A DNA stretch of 64,000 nucleotides from Collinsella aerofaciens (GTDB lineage: Bacteria > Actinomycetota > Coriobacteriia > Coriobacteriales > Coriobacteriaceae), in contig NZ_CP084004.1 in NCBI RefSeq assembly GCF_020181355.1, positions 1,488,001 to 1,552,000 on the forward strand, read 5' to 3'. Below the pieces are notes generated by a model, which saw nothing but the letters and a program-made list of their open reading frames with translations, ran no database searches and had not been told where the DNA came from. Below are positions 34,951 through 43,513 of the stretch, piece after piece (position 1 is the stretch's first letter; each line of letters opens with the position of its first letter). The position numbers and the translations under genes are program-made.

Positions 34951-34980
34951 TTAGACAAACATCTAAATATCGAGTATAGT
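34951..34980 (+). promoter_or_regulatory. sdpRI promoter with overlapping operator
   Basis: -35-like TTAGAC (34951) and -10 TATAGT (34975) with an 18-nt spacer. The inverted repeat TTAGA / TCTAA at 34951-34966 covers the -35 box, and another TTAGAT lies just upstream. Binding of the ArsR-type repressor here would give autoregulation. Confidence 0.6.
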
Positions 34981-35014
34981 GTGCGCGTCGAACGAAATGC
35001 TGAGAGGAGGTCCT

Positions 35015-35293
35015 ATGCCGGGAGAGGGTTTTAAGGCGCTTGCCGATCCAACGCGACGGCGCATTTTGGAGTTGCTGCGCGAGGGCAATTGCACGGCGGG
35101 GGAGCTTGCCGAGCATTTCGATATCAGTAAGCCATCGCTGAGCCATCACTTGGCGACGCTCAAAAACGCCGGGTTGGTGACCGACGAGCGCCATGGCCAA
35201 AACATCGTATACAGCTTAAACACCACCGTCATGCAGGATTTAATTGGCTGGTTTATGGGCTTTACAAACACGGAAGGTGATAAGGATGAATAA
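35015..35293 (+). CDS. ArsR-family autorepressor (SdpR-like)
   Basis: 92 residues, a winged helix: FKALADPTRRRILELLREG, then SKPSLSHHLATLKNAGLV as recognition region and QNIVYSLNTTV as wing. It lacks the metal cysteines of arsenic sensors. In B. subtilis SdpR represses sdpRI, and SdpI sequesters it at the membrane when the SdpC toxin is sensed. ATG 35015 has GAGGAGG. Its last 8 nt overlap the SdpI start, the same gene order as in Bacillus. Confidence 0.85.
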   Translation: MPGEGFKALADPTRRRILELLREGNCTAGELAEHFDISKPSLSHHLATLKNAGLVTDERHGQNIVYSLNTTVMQDLIGWFMGFTNTEGDKDE

Positions 35294-35990
35294 CGAAAAC
35301 AAGGGCATTCACCCCACGGGGGTATCGTCGCGCGTGTGGATTGCGCTGGTTGCTCTGTGCGTCGCCAATGTCGTAGCGCACCTCATGGTGATGCCGAGCT
35401 TGCCTGCGCAGATTCCCACGCACTGGGGAGCGAACGGCGCCGTCGACGGTTGGGGCCCTAGCTGGATGGCCTCCGCGCTCGGCGTGCTGCCTCTGGCACT
35501 TCTTGCAATGTTCTGCGTGGTGCCGCGCATCGATCCTAAAGGTGAGGCATATCGAACCTCGGGCAAGTTCTATCAGGGCTTCGTAATCGCCTTTACCTTG
35601 TTCATGTGTGCCGTAAGCTGGCTGGGAGAGCTTACGGTCTGGGGCGTGGTGCCGGCGGTCGGTTCGGTCAACGTGCTGATTTCCGGTGCTATCGGTTTGC
35701 TGTTCATCGGCGTAGGCAACTACTTGCCGCGTGTGAAGCAGAACTATACGCTCGGTATCAAGACGCCTTGGGCGCTTGCCGATCCCGAGAACTGGCGCCG
35801 TACGCAGCGCTTTGGCGGTGCCTGCTTTATGGTGCTGGGTGTTGGCCTGATTGCGATGGGCGTGGCAGGTGCTGTGCTTTCGAATGAAGTCGTCGCCGCG
35901 GTGATTGCGGTTCTGGCGTTTGGTTCGGTCGGAGCCGTCTACGTCTACTCGTATCTGCTGTGGCGCAAATCTCAGCGGGCTGTTCGTTAA
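35286..35990 (+). CDS. SdpI-family immunity/signal membrane protein
   Basis: 234 residues with about six spans. The first extracytoplasmic loop IPTHWGANGAVDGWG is the DUF1648 signature, and GVGNYLPRVKQNYTLGIKTPWAL...WRRTQRFGG is the SdpI block. SdpI protects against the SdpC peptide toxin and binds SdpR in Bacillus; here no toxin gene is nearby, so it may give immunity to foreign peptides or serve cell-envelope signalling. Start overlaps sdpR, and a terminator follows at 36057. Confidence 0.85.
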   Translation: MNNENKGIHPTGVSSRVWIALVALCVANVVAHLMVMPSLPAQIPTHWGANGAVDGWGPSWMASALGVLPLALLAMFCVVPRIDPKGEAYRTSGKFYQGFVIAFTLFMCAVSWLGELTVWGVVPAVGSVNVLISGAIGLLFIGVGNYLPRVKQNYTLGIKTPWALADPENWRRTQRFGGACFMVLGVGLIAMGVAGAVLSNEVVAAVIAVLAFGSVGAVYVYSYLLWRKSQRAVR

Positions 35991-36056
35991 GGTTGCGGAA
36001 AACTAGCGTACGCAGTTCATGGTATGTTCTGGGGGATTTTTCCCAGGTAGTATTAG

Positions 36057-36083
36057 GGGGTATGGGCAACCATGCCCCTTTTT
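36057..36083 (+). terminator. Terminator of sdpRI
   Basis: 9-bp stem GGGGTATGG / CCATGCCCC (one G-U), loop GCAA, then TTTTT. Confidence 0.75.
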
Positions 36084-36174
36084 CGTTACGTTTCAGAGCT
36101 AGTTTTCTCATTTCGTTTCCACTAAAGCGAATCAAGAATAGGGAAACAACAGGTAGAAAGGATAAAACAGACAA

Positions 36175-37854
36175 ATGGCGGAGTTTATCTACCAGATGTA
36201 TCAGGCTCGCAAGGCCCATGGCGACAAGGTAATCCTTGACGACGTGACCCTGAGCTTCTACCCCGGTGCCAAGATCGGCGTCGTGGGCCCCAACGGTATG
36301 GGCAAGTCGACCCTGCTCAAGATCATGGCCGGCATCGAGGAGGTCTCCAACGGCGATGCCAGGCTTACCCCCGGCTACACCGTGGGCATCCTGCAGCAGG
36401 AGCCGCCGCTTGACGACGACAAGACCGTCATCGAGAACGTGCGCATGGCGTTTGGCGACATGATCGCCAAGGTCGATCGCTTCAACAAGATCGGCGAGGA
36501 GATGTGCGATCCGGACTGCGACATGGACGCCCTCATGGCCGAGATGGGAAAGCTCCAGGACGAGATTGACGCCGCCGACGGCTGGGATATCGATTCCAAG
36601 CTCGGCCAGGCCATGGACGCCCTGCAGCTGCCCGATTCCGACATGCCGGTCAACGTGCTCTCTGGCGGCGAGCGCCGCCGTGTGGCCCTGTGCAAGCTGC
36701 TGCTCGAGGCTCCCGACCTGCTGCTGCTCGACGAGCCCACGAACCACCTGGACGCCGAGTCGATCCTGTGGCTCGAGCACTTCCTGCACAACTACCAGGG
36801 CGCGGTGCTTGCCGTCACGCACGATCGCTACTTCCTGGATAACGTTGCCGAGTGGATCTGCGAGGTCGACCGCGGCCACCTTTATCCCTACAAGGGCAAC
36901 TACTCCACGTATCTGGAGACCAAGGCTGCCCGTATCGAGGCGCAGGGCAACCGCGATGCCAAGCTCGCCAAGCGCATGGAGGCCGAGCTCGAGTGGGTAC
37001 GCAGCTCGCCCAAGGCTCGCCAGGCCAAGAACAAGGCCCGTCTGGCTCGCTACGAGGACATGGAGGCCGAGGCCCGCGCAAGCCAGAAGCTCGACTGGAC
37101 TGACATTCGCATTCCTGTGGGCCCGCGTTTGGGCAACAAGGTGCTCGAGGCCCATCACCTGCACAAAGAGTTCGATGGCCGCGTGCTTATCGACGACCTT
37201 TCGTTCACCCTGCCGCGCAACGGCATCGTGGGCGTCATCGGCCCCAACGGCGTCGGTAAGACCACGCTGTTCAAGACGATTGTGGGTCTGGAGCCGCTGA
37301 CTTCGGGCGAGCTCGAGGTGGGCGAGACCGTCAAGATTTCTTACGTCGACCAGAACCGTTCCGGCATCGACCCCGATAAGAACCTATGGGAGGTCGTCTC
37401 GGACGGCCTGGATCACATGATGGTCGGCGAGACCGAGGTTCCGAGCCGCGCTTATGTGGCGAGCTTTGGCTTTAAGGGCCAGGACCAGCAGAAGCGCGCT
37501 GGCGTACTTTCCGGTGGCGAGCGCAACCGTCTGAACCTGGCGCTTACGCTCAAGCAGGGCGGCAACCTGCTGCTCCTCGACGAGCCCACGAACGACCTCG
37601 ACGTCGAGACGCTGTCCTCGCTCGAAGCGGCGCTGCTCGAGTTCCCGGGCTGCTCGGTGGTCATTAGCCACGACCGTATGTTCCTGGACCGCGTCGCCAC
37701 GCACATTCTGGCGTGGGAGGGCACCGACGAGAATCCGGGCAACTGGTATTGGTTCGAGGGCAATTTCGAGGCCTATCAGGCCAACCGCATCGAGCGCCTG
37801 GGCGAGGACGCAGCCCAGCCGCATCGTATTCACCGCAAGCTGACGCGTGACTAG
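36175..37854 (+). CDS. ettA: EttA, ABC-F translation factor
   Basis: 559 residues, two ABC domains in one chain: Walker A GPNGMGKST and GPNGVGKTT, signatures LSGGERRRV and LSGGERNRL, Walker B LLLLDEPTNHLD and LLLLDEPTNDLD. The inter-domain linker and the arm insertion in domain 1 (residues about 95-135) are EttA-type. EttA binds the ribosomal E site and gates the first peptide bond depending on ADP/ATP. AAAGGA is 11 nt upstream of the ATG. C-biased codons suggest strong expression. Confidence 0.93.
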   Translation: MAEFIYQMYQARKAHGDKVILDDVTLSFYPGAKIGVVGPNGMGKSTLLKIMAGIEEVSNGDARLTPGYTVGILQQEPPLDDDKTVIENVRMAFGDMIAKVDRFNKIGEEMCDPDCDMDALMAEMGKLQDEIDAADGWDIDSKLGQAMDALQLPDSDMPVNVLSGGERRRVALCKLLLEAPDLLLLDEPTNHLDAESILWLEHFLHNYQGAVLAVTHDRYFLDNVAEWICEVDRGHLYPYKGNYSTYLETKAARIEAQGNRDAKLAKRMEAELEWVRSSPKARQAKNKARLARYEDMEAEARASQKLDWTDIRIPVGPRLGNKVLEAHHLHKEFDGRVLIDDLSFTLPRNGIVGVIGPNGVGKTTLFKTIVGLEPLTSGELEVGETVKISYVDQNRSGIDPDKNLWEVVSDGLDHMMVGETEVPSRAYVASFGFKGQDQQKRAGVLSGGERNRLNLALTLKQGGNLLLLDEPTNDLDVETLSSLEAALLEFPGCSVVISHDRMFLDRVATHILAWEGTDENPGNWYWFEGNFEAYQANRIERLGEDAAQPHRIHRKLTRD

Positions 37855-37862
37855 TAGCAAGT

Positions 37863-37893
37863 AGAAAGGCCGCCTCCAAGGGCGGCCTTTCTT
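37863..37893 (+). terminator. Terminator of ettA
   Basis: Perfect 12-bp stem AGAAAGGCCGCC / GGCGGCCTTTCT with a 6-nt loop and T-rich end. Confidence 0.85.
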
Positions 37894-38134
37894 GTAGCAA
37901 TTGCACTGCAGCTATGCCCTGGCTGCTGGTTTGATTCATAATCAAAGTCATCTCTTTGGGATTAAAGCCCGTTTTTGCTATGAGTGATTTTCTAATTCCG
38001 TTTAAAACGTAAAGACGCATTGGGTTGCAAGGACATAAGCAAATCGAATTGAAATATAACCAGTGCTGTAACGTTACAAAAAAGATTATAGAATAGGAGT
38101 ACCTTATAAGTCGCTTCTCTAGAAAGAAGAACAT
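37894..38134 (+). promoter_or_regulatory. Severed leader of the gene at 40515
   Basis: 241 nt without a gene, AT-rich like the gene beyond the IS element. It ends in AGAAAGAAGAACAT. Removing the IS and one target copy joins this directly to ATG at 40515, giving a purine-rich ribosome-binding site at the right distance. A TATAGAAT box is at about 38085. It is therefore probably the original promoter and leader of the peptidase-like gene. Confidence 0.55.
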
Positions 38135-38241
38135 TGTTAGCGCCGGAATAATTTAGCCAAATATAGTCGGCCGAGATTGACCAATCCCGGCCGACCCATT
38201 TTAGCCAACACGCCCGCATCTATGACTTTCCTATCGCATTC

Positions 38242-39069
38242 CTACATCCCCTCGGGCTGGATCCCCCTCACCTTCACCGCCTGGGGGACGGCCTCCACCG
38301 AGTAGGTGTCAAGCTCCCTGCCGCGGTAGCTCGGGCCCCGCATCACGAACACCGACGCCTTGTCGAACAGCCTGTCGAGGGCGCAGAGGAGCGTGTCGTC
38401 GCCCGTGAAGAACTCATCCCACCCGCTCGGGGCGATGTTGCTCGTGAGGACCATCGCGTTCGGCCCCTCCTTCTCGTAGCGCCTGTCGACGACATCGAAG
38501 AACAGGTCGGTGCACGGCCTGTCGTAGACGCATCTCCCCACCTCGTCAACGATGAGGCACGACGGCTTGACGAGCGAGGAGACGACCCGCGAGGTGTTTC
38601 CCCGCTGGACGGCCTTCTGGAACCTGTCCCTGAGCTCGGTCGCCTTTATGTAGTAGGTCTTGAGCCCCCGCATGCAGCACTCGCGCCCGTAGGCCTGCGC
38701 GAGGTGCGTCTTCCCTATGCCGCCGGGCCCGACGAAGGCGACGTTGCGGTGCGCGTAGAGGTCGGCCAGCGACGGGAGCTTGCCCAGCGCGGCCGCGTCC
38801 CGGCCCTGGATCCTGGAGAAGTCGAAGCCCTCGAAGGTCTTGGGCTCGCGCCTGGGCAGCCTGCTCAGCCTCAGCAGCGTCTCGATGGAGGCGAGCCTCC
38901 TCTTCTCCGCAAGGTAGGAGAAGGTGGCTGCCACGGCGGCCATCTCCCCGTCGCCGAGGTCGAGGTCCGAGGCGAGGGTCGCGAGCTCCTCCGCCCCGAC
39001 GGCGATCCCGAGCCTCGACGCGGCGTCGCTCGCGAGCTCGTAGGGGCTCGCCCCCGCGCCCGCCATCAT
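38242..39069 (-). CDS. istB: IS21 helper ATPase IstB
   Basis: 275 residues, AAA+/DnaC-like. P-loop GPGGIGKTHLAQAYG, Walker B CLIVDEVGRCVYD, and sensor segment VLTSNIAPSGWDEFF. IstB chooses target DNA and activates the transposase. The reading frame extends much further upstream, but the start is the ATG at 39069, which overlaps the istA stop as ATGA. GC-rich codons match istA. Confidence 0.92.
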   Translation of the reverse strand: MMAGAGASPYELASDAASRLGIAVGAEELATLASDLDLGDGEMAAVAATFSYLAEKRRLASIETLLRLSRLPRREPKTFEGFDFSRIQGRDAAALGKLPSLADLYAHRNVAFVGPGGIGKTHLAQAYGRECCMRGLKTYYIKATELRDRFQKAVQRGNTSRVVSSLVKPSCLIVDEVGRCVYDRPCTDLFFDVVDRRYEKEGPNAMVLTSNIAPSGWDEFFTGDDTLLCALDRLFDKASVFVMRGPSYRGRELDTYSVEAVPQAVKVRGIQPEGM

Positions 39070-40373
39070 TCGGCCCTCCCGAAGTCGAACCTCTCGAAAC
39101 CGGGTTTCGTCCTGGGCGGGGCGATTTGCTCGACCACGGTCCCCACCGGCTGGGTCGGCAGCTCCTCGGGCTGCGCCGGCGATGTCTCCCACTGCCCCTC
39201 GCACCAGCTGTCGGCGCCGGTGCCGACGGCGTGGGCGACGAGCTCGCGGGAGAGGTCGTCGCTGTATATGTGCACCACGCGCCCCTCCCGGTTCACCCTG
39301 CACTCGCGGCGGACGTACCAGTAGGGCACGCCGTAGCGGTGCCCCTCGAAGCTCACGAAGCCGTCGAAGGAGATCTTCCGGCGCGGGCACAGGTACCGCT
39401 CGACCTCGGCCGTGACCTCGAGCGGCCTGGTGTTCGCCGAGCACGCCGCCTCGTGCTCGCGCATCGGGACGCATGCCGCCGCGCGCCGCCAGCGGCCTCC
39501 CTGCTCGGCGCACCAGAGGGCGGCCTCCCGGTTGAGGGCGTCAAGGTCGGTAAAGGACCTTCCCGCGAGGAAGTTCCCCTTCACGAAGCGGACGAGCCTC
39601 TCCACCTTGCCCTTCGTATAGGGGTGGCGCGGCCTGCACAACCTGGTGCGGAAGCCGACGACGCCCATGAACTCGGCGTAGTCGGCCTGCCAGACGGGCC
39701 GGCCGTCGGCATCGCGGCGGACGACCACGCTCTTCATGTTGTCGGTGAGCACGGTCGCGGGCACGCCCAGCGCCGAGAACGCGTGCAGCATCCCGATGAG
39801 GAGGTTCTCCTGGCGCGCGTTCGGGAAGAACTCGACGTGGGCGCCCCCGCAATGGTGGCAGACCATGGCGAAGCAGGCGATCCGCGCCCGCTCCCCGCCA
39901 GGGCGCTCGACCGCGACGAAGCCCCAGTCCATCTGGTAGGCCTCTCCGGGCGCCGTCCTGAAGCGCTGGCCGCGGCAGCCCTGCGGGGCCGCCTGCCGCC
40001 TCTTCGCGGGCACGAGGTCCCGGTGCGCGGCGATATAGGTCTTCACCGTGGTGAGGCCGCCGGCGTAGCCCTGGCCGAGCAGCCGCTCGAATATCACCTG
40101 CGAGTTGGTGACGCCCTTCCGCAGGAGGTCGTCCACCAGGCCGGTGTGGCCGGCGAGCACGCCCGGCGCGGCCCTCCTCCCGCTGTTCCCGTGGGGCAGG
40201 GCCCTGAACCCGTGTGCCCTGACCGTCCTCGCGCGGGAGCGGGTGAGCCCCGTCCTCCTGCAGAACTCCGCGAGGTTGCATGCCTGCGGGTCGAACCCGT
40301 CGCCCTCCTCCGCGGCCATCTCCCGGAGCGCCGCGTCTATAATCTCCTGTAGGTCATCGTGTCTCTCGTTCAC
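39066..40373 (-). CDS. istA: IS21 transposase IstA
   Basis: 435 residues. N-terminal helix-turn-helix (ACNLAEFCRRTGLTRSRARTV), then an RNase H-type DDE core: YQMDWGFV, VLTDNMKSVV and KGKVERLVRFVKG provide D, D, E. A C-terminal beta domain (ISFDGFVSFEGHRYGVP) follows, as in IstA proteins. ATG at 40373 lies 137 nt inside the right IS end. Much higher GC than the AT-rich gene it interrupts. Confidence 0.93.
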   Translation of the reverse strand: MNERHDDLQEIIDAALREMAAEEGDGFDPQACNLAEFCRRTGLTRSRARTVRAHGFRALPHGNSGRRAAPGVLAGHTGLVDDLLRKGVTNSQVIFERLLGQGYAGGLTTVKTYIAAHRDLVPAKRRQAAPQGCRGQRFRTAPGEAYQMDWGFVAVERPGGERARIACFAMVCHHCGGAHVEFFPNARQENLLIGMLHAFSALGVPATVLTDNMKSVVVRRDADGRPVWQADYAEFMGVVGFRTRLCRPRHPYTKGKVERLVRFVKGNFLAGRSFTDLDALNREAALWCAEQGGRWRRAAACVPMREHEAACSANTRPLEVTAEVERYLCPRRKISFDGFVSFEGHRYGVPYWYVRRECRVNREGRVVHIYSDDLSRELVAHAVGTGADSWCEGQWETSPAQPEELPTQPVGTVVEQIAPPRTKPGFERFDFGRAE

Positions 40374-40514
40374 CTCAATGGTCCTCCTAACGCCGGCGTG
40401 TTGGCACCACCAGCGTAGTGGCGGCGGGGAGGCACGGTGGCCATTATTCGGTGACCGGGATTGGTCAAAATAGTTTGACTATTAGCGGCTAAAATCGCCC
40501 GGCGCTAACAACAT

Positions 40515-41642
40515 ATGCTTTCGCGTCGTCGTTTTCTGCAACTTGTCGCGTCTTCAATTGTCGCCTTAGCCGCACGTCCGAAAGAGGTTTTTGCTTCGAC
40601 GGGCAATATTGATGGTGAGCAGATACAATTTACTTCTGAAATTGCGCAAGAGCTTGCCGATAAATATATAAAGGGACTCCTCGGCTATTCGTATACGCCT
40701 TCTGACCCTATTCCTTTTGTAGATGTTGATGGGTCCCCGCTTGGTTACATTGTTCCGGTTGTGACATCCAATAGAGCCGCGGGCTATTTGGTTTTAGATG
40801 CTTCAGATGATGAAATACTTACGGGATATCGTTTTGGAGACGGCTTAGTCAGCCCTATGGATCGGGGAGGAGATCTTGGTGTCGAGTCTTATTCTTTCAA
40901 TAACCCAGTCGTAATGATCAATCCATTCGAATTCGGCGTGCAATCTTTGGACGGTTCAATAACAACAAATTGCGGAAGAACAATCCCGGCTGTTTCCATA
41001 GAAGGACGGCCTGTCGTTTTATCGAATAAACCTTCAAGCTGGAACGATGTTGTAATTTACGCAACTCAAATGCAGGATTACACAGTATCTGGATTTCGTT
41101 CCATTTCTCAGTTTATGTCATATGATGAAAGCGAGATTAAGAGGCTTACCGCCCACTATGCTTGTATGGTGACAGCTTTTTCGAACGTTGCGGAACTGTA
41201 TGGCATTGCCAATTTATATAGCGACCCTTCGCAATATATGCAGATATGGAATTACACCAATACCCATGCTCTTTCCGATGAAGAACAGACTGTTCCCGGC
41301 GTTGTTTTGGGTGGAACGCCGATATCAACCTGTGCAACGGGGTTTACAAATTACTGCGCAAGCAGAGGAAGTACTCTTATCGCCCGCACTGTCTCCTCTC
41401 CGGCTATCGCGAGCATTCAAAATGAGATTAACTCTAATAGACCGAATGTTTTACATGCGAGTTTGTACAACGGATCAGCCCATTCTGTAACAGCGGAGGC
41501 TTACGCCACACTTACTGGTAAGAAAACTGGAGAGACAAGGCAGATGATTGGCATAGCGGACGGCTGGAATTCATCTTTATCCTTCCTGAAGTATGATCAG
41601 AGCTATTATGCGTGGACTTATGGAACGACTTTTTCGAAGTAG
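40515..41642 (+). CDS. Tat-exported cysteine-peptidase-like protein
   Basis: 375 residues. The N-terminus MLSRRRFLQLVASSIVALAA fits a twin-arginine signal (S-R-R-x-F-L). The C-terminal half has HYACMVTAFSNVAELYG, with a likely nucleophile Cys, and AHSVTAEAYATL with a His, then IGIADGWN; this order resembles C39/C10-type papain-fold peptidases. No clear family name. GC is clearly lower than in neighbours, suggesting transfer. The IS21 element ends 4 nt before its ATG, so its ribosome-binding site is gone and expression now depends on sequences in the IS end. Confidence 0.6.
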   Translation: MLSRRRFLQLVASSIVALAARPKEVFASTGNIDGEQIQFTSEIAQELADKYIKGLLGYSYTPSDPIPFVDVDGSPLGYIVPVVTSNRAAGYLVLDASDDEILTGYRFGDGLVSPMDRGGDLGVESYSFNNPVVMINPFEFGVQSLDGSITTNCGRTIPAVSIEGRPVVLSNKPSSWNDVVIYATQMQDYTVSGFRSISQFMSYDESEIKRLTAHYACMVTAFSNVAELYGIANLYSDPSQYMQIWNYTNTHALSDEEQTVPGVVLGGTPISTCATGFTNYCASRGSTLIARTVSSPAIASIQNEINSNRPNVLHASLYNGSAHSVTAEAYATLTGKKTGETRQMIGIADGWNSSLSFLKYDQSYYAWTYGTTFSK

Positions 41643-42021
41643 GGCGATTCGTCTAGCTCTGTCTTTGGTGCTGATGGCTTCATTGGTGGGCTGTTCAACA
41701 AAGGAAGAGATATCGCGCGGAGGTTCCGGAGAAGTGACTGCGACAGACTCAGGTTCATTAGAAATAGCTGGCGGGCATGCCGATGTGATGTTACAAGGAA
41801 AAGGCGTGCTTAGGTCGATTGATGCTGAAGACGCTGTCTGCTCAATAGAGGATTTGAAGACAGGTGAAACTGCATCGTACCGTATTTCAGATAATGCTGC
41901 GAATATGATTGAGTCGATACCGATTGGAGCACAAGTTTCTTTTAGGTATTTTGCTCCGCAACTTGAGGAGGAGCTTGCTTCTCTGGTGTCTATATGTGCT
42001 GATGACAGCCAAAAGGTCTGA
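41620..42021 (+). CDS. Small lipoprotein downstream of the peptidase-like gene
   Basis: 133 residues. Signal peptide (RSRAIRLALSLVLMASLVGC) ends in a lipobox with Cys near 25, so it is anchored outside the membrane. The mature part is a small beta domain with no family I recognise (GKGVLRSIDAEDAVCSIEDLKTGETASY), possibly OB-like. It overlaps the previous gene by 23 nt with a weak ribosome-binding site, so it is probably translationally coupled and functionally linked, perhaps as inhibitor or partner. ATG 41608 is an alternative start. Confidence 0.55.
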   Translation: MERLFRSRAIRLALSLVLMASLVGCSTKEEISRGGSGEVTATDSGSLEIAGGHADVMLQGKGVLRSIDAEDAVCSIEDLKTGETASYRISDNAANMIESIPIGAQVSFRYFAPQLEEELASLVSICADDSQKV

Positions 42022-42025
42022 TTTC

Positions 42026-42066
42026 AAACGGCCCTGGATGGTCAAATGGCTATCCAGGGCCGTTTT
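42026..42066. terminator. Bidirectional terminator
   Basis: Perfect 14-bp stem AAACGGCCCTGGAT / ATCCAGGGCCGTTT with A and T runs on the two sides, between converging genes. Confidence 0.85.
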
Positions 42067-42067
42067 G

Positions 42068-43375
42068 TCACTCGGCCGGGGCGTTGACCTTGTCGATGGT
42101 CCAGGCGGCTCCGAGGCCGCCGGTGGTGTTGCGGCGGATGCGCACGGTGACTTCGTGGCGCTCGCCTGCCTGCGTGTAACGCAGGGGGAAGCTTGCGCGG
42201 TTTCGCGCGGCCTCGATGGTACCGCGTTCGCGGGCGATCCAGTAGTACTCGCCGACGATGCCGAGCGTGTCGGCGCCGTAGGGGAGATAGGTCGACAACT
42301 GGTGTAGCAATGGGCCGGGGCAGAAGACTTCGGTTGCGAAATCGATGGGGAAGTCCTCGGGGATGGCGGGCGCTGCAGGTGCGGGGGCTGGGGCCGCTAC
42401 GGGTACCGAAGCCGGTGCCGGTGAGGGAATTTGGTCGCAAGCAGAGGCGGGCACGGATTCGATGACGGGTGCGGGCTCCGGCGTCGTTTTCGGCTTGATC
42501 GTGGAATCTGCGGGCTTCACGGTGACGGGCGCGTCTGCAGCTGCAGTTTCAACCTCAACCTGCGTCGCGTTCTCGTTCTCGACGCTCGACTTTGCGTCGA
42601 TGGGCGTGGATGCCATGGTGGTTATGCCGGCGTTGGCGTTCTCGGGGTCATAGACGACCGTGAGCGAGATGGCGGGCTGCGGCGTCTCGGGCTCCGGCGT
42701 CGACTCAGTAGCGCCTTGATCGGCGGGCTCGTCGGGCTGATCGTCCTCGGCCTCGTCGCCAAAGACATCGCTGTTTTGGAACGCAGACGTCTCGGGCTGG
42801 TCAGCGGCTTCTTCGGTTGTCGACTTGGGAGCCTCGTTGAGCTCGGCAGTGGCTTGCTGCTCGGATATGACTTCGGGATCGGTCGTGGCGGCGATTTCGG
42901 TTTCGGCTTCTGCCGTTACCTCAATAGCGACTTCGATCTCTGCCTCGGGCTCGGGCTCCGGAGCGACTTCGGCCATGGGCTCGGGCTCGGCGCGCTTAAC
43001 GTGCTTGGGGCGCACGGCCTTGAGGTCCTTCTCGCCGCGCTTTTTCTTTTTGTAGGACTGCTTGGCACCCTTGGCAGCCTTGGGCTTGTCCTCGCCCTTG
43101 GCAAGGGCGGCATCCCAGGCCTCGTTGGCGATGACCGTGGCATACAGGCGACCGCCCTTAAAGACGGTCAGCTTAATGCAGTCGTCGAGCTCCTCGAGCA
43201 GCTCGCGCGTGGACTCGAAGCCCAGGTCATAAGCGGCCATGTCACCAGCGGCGAGTGCCTCCTCGACCTGCGTCATAAACGTTTGCTTGCCGCATCCGAT
43301 TGCGTCGCGCAGCAGGCGATACAGATAGATGTGGTTGCCCAGCGAAAGTGTGGGCCTAACTATTGTCTTGCTCAT
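42068..43375 (-). CDS. Unknown protein with long Pro/Ala/Glu linker
   Basis: 435 residues in three parts. About 1-80 is a compact, probably winged-helix-like domain (HIYLYRLLRDAIGCGKQTFMTQ, GGRLYATVIANEAWDAALA). About 85-340 is a basic patch (KKKKRGEK) then a very acidic, low-complexity Pro/Glu/Ala/Thr linker. About 345-435 is a conserved-looking C-terminal domain (FCPGPLLHQLSTYLPYG...TVRIRRNTTGGLGAAWTIDKV). I do not recognise it. The architecture suggests two folded domains tethered by a flexible arm, perhaps nucleic-acid linked. ATG 43375 has GAGGAG. Confidence 0.6.
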   Translation of the reverse strand: MSKTIVRPTLSLGNHIYLYRLLRDAIGCGKQTFMTQVEEALAAGDMAAYDLGFESTRELLEELDDCIKLTVFKGGRLYATVIANEAWDAALAKGEDKPKAAKGAKQSYKKKKRGEKDLKAVRPKHVKRAEPEPMAEVAPEPEPEAEIEVAIEVTAEAETEIAATTDPEVISEQQATAELNEAPKSTTEEAADQPETSAFQNSDVFGDEAEDDQPDEPADQGATESTPEPETPQPAISLTVVYDPENANAGITTMASTPIDAKSSVENENATQVEVETAAADAPVTVKPADSTIKPKTTPEPAPVIESVPASACDQIPSPAPASVPVAAPAPAPAAPAIPEDFPIDFATEVFCPGPLLHQLSTYLPYGADTLGIVGEYYWIARERGTIEAARNRASFPLRYTQAGERHEVTVRIRRNTTGGLGAAWTIDKVNAPAE

Positions 43376-43446
43376 GGCAAATCTCCTCTTTACACACCAA
43401 AGCATCTTACCATCGCACGGGGCGTGCCACCTCGGCGCCCAAGGCA

Positions 43447-43479
43447 AACGGGCGCGACCGTTGCCGGTTCGCGCCCGTT
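43447..43479. terminator. Terminator after the Ser/Thr-tail gene
   Basis: 11-bp stem AACGGGCGCGA / TCGCGCCCGTT with TTT on the minus strand, downstream of the minus-strand gene at 43514. Confidence 0.7.
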
Positions 43480-43513
43480 ATATAGGTCGATTATCTATGA
43501 GAGGCAAACGTGC

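Larger units (their letters stand above)
38135..40510 (-). mobile_element. IS21-family insertion sequence, complete
   Basis: 2376 bp. Ends are TGTTAGCGCCGG (38135) and CCGGCGCTAACA (40499-40510), the 5'-TG...CA-3' type. Behind them on both sides come inner repeats reading TTTAGCC, TAGTC and TTGACCAATCCCGG, the multiple subterminal repeats typical of IS21. A 4-bp target duplication ACAT flanks it (38131-38134 and 40511-40514). It encodes istA and istB in overlapping order, and both are intact. Confidence 0.92.

Noticed and set aside
35316-35333. Second CsoR-like palindrome (ACCCCACGGGGGTAT)
   Set aside because: It lies inside the SdpI coding sequence, where it encodes His-Pro-Thr-Gly-Val, with no promoter or metal gene nearby; likely chance.
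38704-40352. Long plus-strand frames across the IS21 element
   Set aside because: Shadows of GC-rich istA/istB, which have intact catalytic motifs on the minus strand.
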